Source: Alphaproteobacteria bacterium
Lineage (GTDB): Bacteria > Pseudomonadota > Alphaproteobacteria > Micavibrionales > SZUA-601
Length of the DNA stretch: 8,597 nucleotides
Direction: 5' to 3'
Assembly (NCBI GenBank): GCA_028290805.1
Contig: JAQGJA010000147.1
Coordinates: 1-8,597, forward strand
In this document: positions 5,112 through 8,597 of the stretch, in pieces
Layout of the letters: each line of letters begins with the position of its first letter
Numbering within the stretch: the stretch's first letter is position 1
Notes under the pieces: generated by a model
Seen by the model: only the letters and a program-made list of their open reading frames with translations
The model's database searches: none
What the model was told of the DNA's origin: nothing
Position numbers and translations under genes: made by a program

Positions 5112-8100
5112 ATGTTTCTGTTCGCCAAACTCCGCCTTTCGGGCTTTAAGTCGTTCGCCGACAATAGCGAGCTGGTTATTCTTCCAGGCCTTACCGGTAT
5201 TGTCGGGCCGAATGGCTGCGGCAAGTCCAACCTGACCGAAGCCTTGCGCTGGCTGATGGGGGAAACCTCGGCCAAATCCCTGCGCGGCGGCGAGATGGAT
5301 GACGTGATTTTCGCAGGAACCGGTAAACGCTCCTCGCGCAATTTCGCCGAAGTGGTGCTGAGCCTGGAAAACCCGGGCAAGGATGCGCCTGACCCATATT
5401 CCCAAATCGATTCCATCGATATCTCGCGCCGCATCGACCGCGGCATGGGGTCCGATTACCGCATCAATGGCAAGATCGTTCGTGCAGGTGACGTGCAATT
5501 ATTATTTGCCGATTCCGCCACCGGTGCGAACTCGCCCTCTATCGTTTCCCAGGGCCGCGTCACGGCATTGATCCAGGCAAAACCGGTGGATCGCCGCCGC
5601 GTGCTGGAAGATGCTGCCGCAATTTCCGGCCTGCATAACCGTCGCAAAGAAGCCGAAACACGGTTGCGCGCCGCTGAAAAAAACCTGACCCGCGTCGATG
5701 ATTTATTGGGCCAGAAGACCGCCACGCATGAGCAACTGGTCAAGCAGGCAAAACAGGCCGAACGCTATAAATCGCTAAGCGAAACTTTGCGCCGCCTTGA
5801 AGCCTTGACCATGGCGATGGAATGGACGCGCGTGACCGAAGATATCGAAGGGGCCCAGGCTTCTATGATAGTGGCAAATGAAGCGCAGAACCGTGCCAAG
5901 CAGGCGATGTATGATTTGTCCAAACAGCGCGATGCTCTGGCCGTTTCCTGGGAAAACCACGAACGCCAGTCCCAGGAACTGCAACAGAAAATCCAAAGCC
6001 AGCAGCGTTTGAAAGAACGCGCCGAAGAAGAACTGCACCGCTATGAACAGACGCGCAGCGACCTGCAGCGCCAGCGCGATGTCCTGATCCAGGATGAAGC
6101 GCATGAACAGGAAGCCCGTGAGCAGGCCAATGAAAAAATAATCGCGCTTACGGCTGAAAAGGCCGAGTTGGAACAGCGCCTTGCTAATTTTACTGGCGAC
6201 CTGGAAAAAACGCGCAGCATGCGCGACGAAGCGAAAACCGCTTATGAAACCGCCCAGCATGAATTAAACGCCATGCGTTCGGAAAATGCCACACTGCATG
6301 CCCAGCGCCAGATGCTGCACCAGCAGCACCAGCGTCTGCAGAATGAAAAAAACAATCTGGCGAACGAACAAGAACGTGTTGCGCAAAGCCTTGGCCAATT
6401 ATCGCTCGACCTGGGGTCGGGCGACGTTGCAACACTGTCCGATCAGGTACAGCAATTCGAACAGGCCTTGCAGGCGACGCTGGATCATGTCACCCAGTTG
6501 GAAAAACAATCCGAAGCTTCGGCACTTAACGTCAAATCCTCTTATGAAGAATTACAGGCCGCGCAATCCATTCTTTCCCGGATCGATACTGAAATAAAAG
6601 CATTGGCCTCATTGGCCGAAGCGCCGAACAAGGCGCAGAATTTCAATATCGTGCTGGATAAAATCCAGGTCCAGTCCGGCTTTGAACAGGCGCTTTCCAC
6701 GGCAATGGGCCGGGAATTGCGCGCCGGGCTTGATAACGGGGCACCGATGTTCTGGCAGGAACGGACGGGCGAAATTGCTGCGTTACCTGAAAACGTTACG
6801 CGCCTTTTTGATGTCGTCACGGCACCCGATGCCTTGCGTCTGGCTTTGTCCTTTATCGGCGTTGTGGATGATAAAGCGGCGGGTGAAAATCTGGCTGCGC
6901 AATTACAGCCGGGCCAGATGCTGGTCAGCCGCGACGGATTCGGCTGGCGCTGGGATGGCTATACGGTCACGCCTCAGGCGCAAAATACCGCCCAGGAACG
7001 CGAAACCAAACAATTGCTGGAACAGCGCAACCGTTTGACGGTTTTGAGGGATGAACGCAACGGCGCTGTAACGCATAGTGATGCGGCGCAAACGCAATAC
7101 CAGAATTTACAGCGCGAACAAAACACCCTGCGCCAGCAGACAACCGAAGCGCGTAATCAATTAAATCAACTACAGCGCGATATCGGCCAGTCGCGCAATA
7201 ACCTGGCCCGCGCCCAACAGAAACAGGCCGAAGTCCAGGCGCGCCTGCAATCCCTGCAGGAAAAACAGCAGGATATCGCCCAGCGCCTTGCCCAGTCCGG
7301 CGAAAGCCAGGCGCAATTGCAGGTCCAGATCGATGCCTTGCCGCCCGAAGCGGAAACGCAAGGAAAACTGGAAACGCTTCAAGGCAATTCTCGCGATAAA
7401 GAATCCGCCTATCGCGAAAACGACCAGGCTTTCCTGGGCATGAACAACCAGTTCACGCAATGGCAAAGCCGGTTGCAGAATGTCACGCGCGAAAGCGGCG
7501 AGTGGACCGAGCGTCAAATCCGGACGACACAACGTTTGCAGAGTTTGACCCAACGCCTGGCCCAACTGACCGAAGCCCAGGGGCAATTAAAATCGCCCGA
7601 TCATGTGCAGGAACAAATCGCCGCAGCGGCAGATGCCTTGCGCCAGATGGAAAAAGCCCAAAGCGAATTCCAGTCCCAGCGCAGCGATTTATCCCGCCAG
7701 CGCCAGCAGATCGATGCCGCGACCCAGGAAATCCAGGAAAACCTGATGTCCGCGCGCGAGGCTTTGGTCCGCGCCGAAACCCAGTTTCATAATGGCGCAT
7801 CGCTGCAGGAACAACTGGTCGAACGCTGTGTCCAGGCCTTGGATTGCAGCCCGGAAAATGTCGCCGCTGAATTCGGTTTCAACGATGAAGAACTGGGCCA
7901 GAATATTCAGGCCATCCGCGCCAAGCAGGAGCGTTTCCGCAACGAACGCGAGCGCATCGGCGCCGTCAATCTGCGCGCCGAAGAGGAAGCGGAAATTCTG
8001 GGCACCGAAATCACCACGCTGACCACGGAAAAAGACGATATCCTGGCGGCGATCGAAAAACTGCGCCACGGGATTTCCACCCTGAACCGCGATGCCCGCA

Positions 8101-8591
8101 AGAAAATGCTGGCGGCGTTCGAAGAGGTGAATACACGCTTCAAGGAAGTCTTTACCCGATTGTTTAACGGCGGCGAAGCCTATCTGCAATTGATCGACGC
8201 CGAAGACCCGCTGGAAGCGGGGCTTGAGATTTTCGCCCAGCCGCCCGGAAAACGTTTGCAGGCTTTGACATTATTGTCGGGCGGTGAGCAAAGTTTGACC
8301 GCTATTGCGCTGATCTTCTCGATGTTCCTGACCCATCCGTCGCCGATCTGCATCCTTGACGAGATCGACGCGGCCCTGGACGACGCCAATGTCGAGCGCA
8401 TCTGCTCTTTGCTGGATGATTTCACCAAGACGCATCCGACGCGGTTCCTGGTCATCACCCACAACCCGATCACAATGACCTATATGGACCGGTTATATGG
8501 GGTCACGATGGTCGAAAAGGGGGTTTCCAAACTGGTTTCGGTCGATCTGGCCACCAATGCCCAGCCCCATCTGGCGCTTGCGGCGGACTAA
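5112..8591 (+). CDS. smc: Chromosome segregation protein SMC
   Basis: SMC is the dimeric ATPase that, with ScpA and ScpB, extrudes and compacts DNA and helps separate sister chromosomes in the cytoplasm. The 1159 residues cover the whole family plan. Head, N-terminal part: LSGFKSFAD (9-17) and Walker A GPNGCGKS (32-39), then FADSATGANSPSIVSQGRV (132-150). A Gln/Glu-rich coiled coil runs from about 175 to 495. The hinge lies at about 505-625 and ends in LVSRDGFGWRWDGY, as in alphaproteobacterial SMCs. The return coiled coil reaches about 1000, with the conserved IGAVNLRAEEEAE near 950. Head, C-terminal part: FNGGEAYLQL, ABC signature LLSGGEQS (1054-1061), Walker B ICILDEIDAALDD with D1083 and E1084, and the switch His H1117 in VITHNP. 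The usual EEAAGI after the QG motif reads EDAAAI. The start matches family alignment, though no strong ribosome binding site is seen. scpA and scpB are not in the window. Confidence 0.98.
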   Translation: MFLFAKLRLSGFKSFADNSELVILPGLTGIVGPNGCGKSNLTEALRWLMGETSAKSLRGGEMDDVIFAGTGKRSSRNFAEVVLSLENPGKDAPDPYSQIDSIDISRRIDRGMGSDYRINGKIVRAGDVQLLFADSATGANSPSIVSQGRVTALIQAKPVDRRRVLEDAAAISGLHNRRKEAETRLRAAEKNLTRVDDLLGQKTATHEQLVKQAKQAERYKSLSETLRRLEALTMAMEWTRVTEDIEGAQASMIVANEAQNRAKQAMYDLSKQRDALAVSWENHERQSQELQQKIQSQQRLKERAEEELHRYEQTRSDLQRQRDVLIQDEAHEQEAREQANEKIIALTAEKAELEQRLANFTGDLEKTRSMRDEAKTAYETAQHELNAMRSENATLHAQRQMLHQQHQRLQNEKNNLANEQERVAQSLGQLSLDLGSGDVATLSDQVQQFEQALQATLDHVTQLEKQSEASALNVKSSYEELQAAQSILSRIDTEIKALASLAEAPNKAQNFNIVLDKIQVQSGFEQALSTAMGRELRAGLDNGAPMFWQERTGEIAALPENVTRLFDVVTAPDALRLALSFIGVVDDKAAGENLAAQLQPGQMLVSRDGFGWRWDGYTVTPQAQNTAQERETKQLLEQRNRLTVLRDERNGAVTHSDAAQTQYQNLQREQNTLRQQTTEARNQLNQLQRDIGQSRNNLARAQQKQAEVQARLQSLQEKQQDIAQRLAQSGESQAQLQVQIDALPPEAETQGKLETLQGNSRDKESAYRENDQAFLGMNNQFTQWQSRLQNVTRESGEWTERQIRTTQRLQSLTQRLAQLTEAQGQLKSPDHVQEQIAAAADALRQMEKAQSEFQSQRSDLSRQRQQIDAATQEIQENLMSAREALVRAETQFHNGASLQEQLVERCVQALDCSPENVAAEFGFNDEELGQNIQAIRAKQERFRNERERIGAVNLRAEEEAEILGTEITTLTTEKDDILAAIEKLRHGISTLNRDARKKMLAAFEEVNTRFKEVFTRLFNGGEAYLQLIDAEDPLEAGLEIFAQPPGKRLQALTLLSGGEQSLTAIALIFSMFLTHPSPICILDEIDAALDDANVERICSLLDDFTKTHPTRFLVITHNPITMTYMDRLYGVTMVEKGVSKLVSVDLATNAQPHLALAAD

Positions 8592-8597
8592 TGTCGG
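8591..8597 (+). CDS. Possible start of the next gene, overlapping the smc stop
   Basis: The smc stop and a following ATG share one base (TAATG, ATG at 8591-8593), a frequent stop-start overlap in coupled bacterial genes. Only ATG TCG plus one base is visible, so nothing can be said about the product, and the ATG could be chance. Confidence 0.35.

Noticed and set aside
4599..5498. Minus-strand open frame of 299 codons across the DsbA fold and the smc start
   Set aside because: It spans two certain genes on the other strand and crosses their boundary; composition is that of an antisense shadow.

Overview
The window reads as a chromosomal segment of an alphaproteobacterium of moderate GC content. 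The evidence is the order mutY / DUF721 (dciA) / DsbA-family oxidoreductase / smc, which I recall as a common alphaproteobacterial arrangement, and an SMC with an alphaproteobacterial-style hinge containing a WRWDGY motif. Flagellar motility is implied by a full-length motA. I cannot name a genus. No mobile element, CRISPR array, rRNA or tRNA is visible.

Layout: the left 3.4 kb is read on the minus strand. In transcription order it holds mutY (3407-2292), an unrecognised exported protein rich in Gln and Met (2255-1515), motA (1452-583), and a second exported protein (518 to beyond the left edge) that seems to use a TTG or GTG start. Gaps between these genes are only 36 to 64 bases and I see no convincing hairpin terminator, so they may form one transcription unit. 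The right 5.1 kb is on the plus strand: dciA (3449-4006), a membrane-anchored DsbA-like thiol oxidoreductase that overlaps it by 8 bases (3999-5102), then smc (5112-8591) nine bases later. The smc stop codon overlaps an ATG by one base, so another gene probably starts at the right edge. The two arms diverge from a 41-base gap between the mutY and dciA start codons.

How they fit together: MutY removes A opposite 8-oxoguanine, DciA is the probable loader of the DnaB replicative helicase, and SMC compacts and segregates the new chromosomes. The core is therefore a chromosome-maintenance neighbourhood, with an envelope thiol oxidoreductase tightly built into the dciA-smc operon. The motA side belongs to the cell envelope and motility.

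I found no clear new system. The points most worth a second look are the 138-residue Thr/Ala/Asp-rich linker in the DsbA-like protein, a 12-base tandem repeat inside mutY, and the two exported proteins of unknown function around motA.
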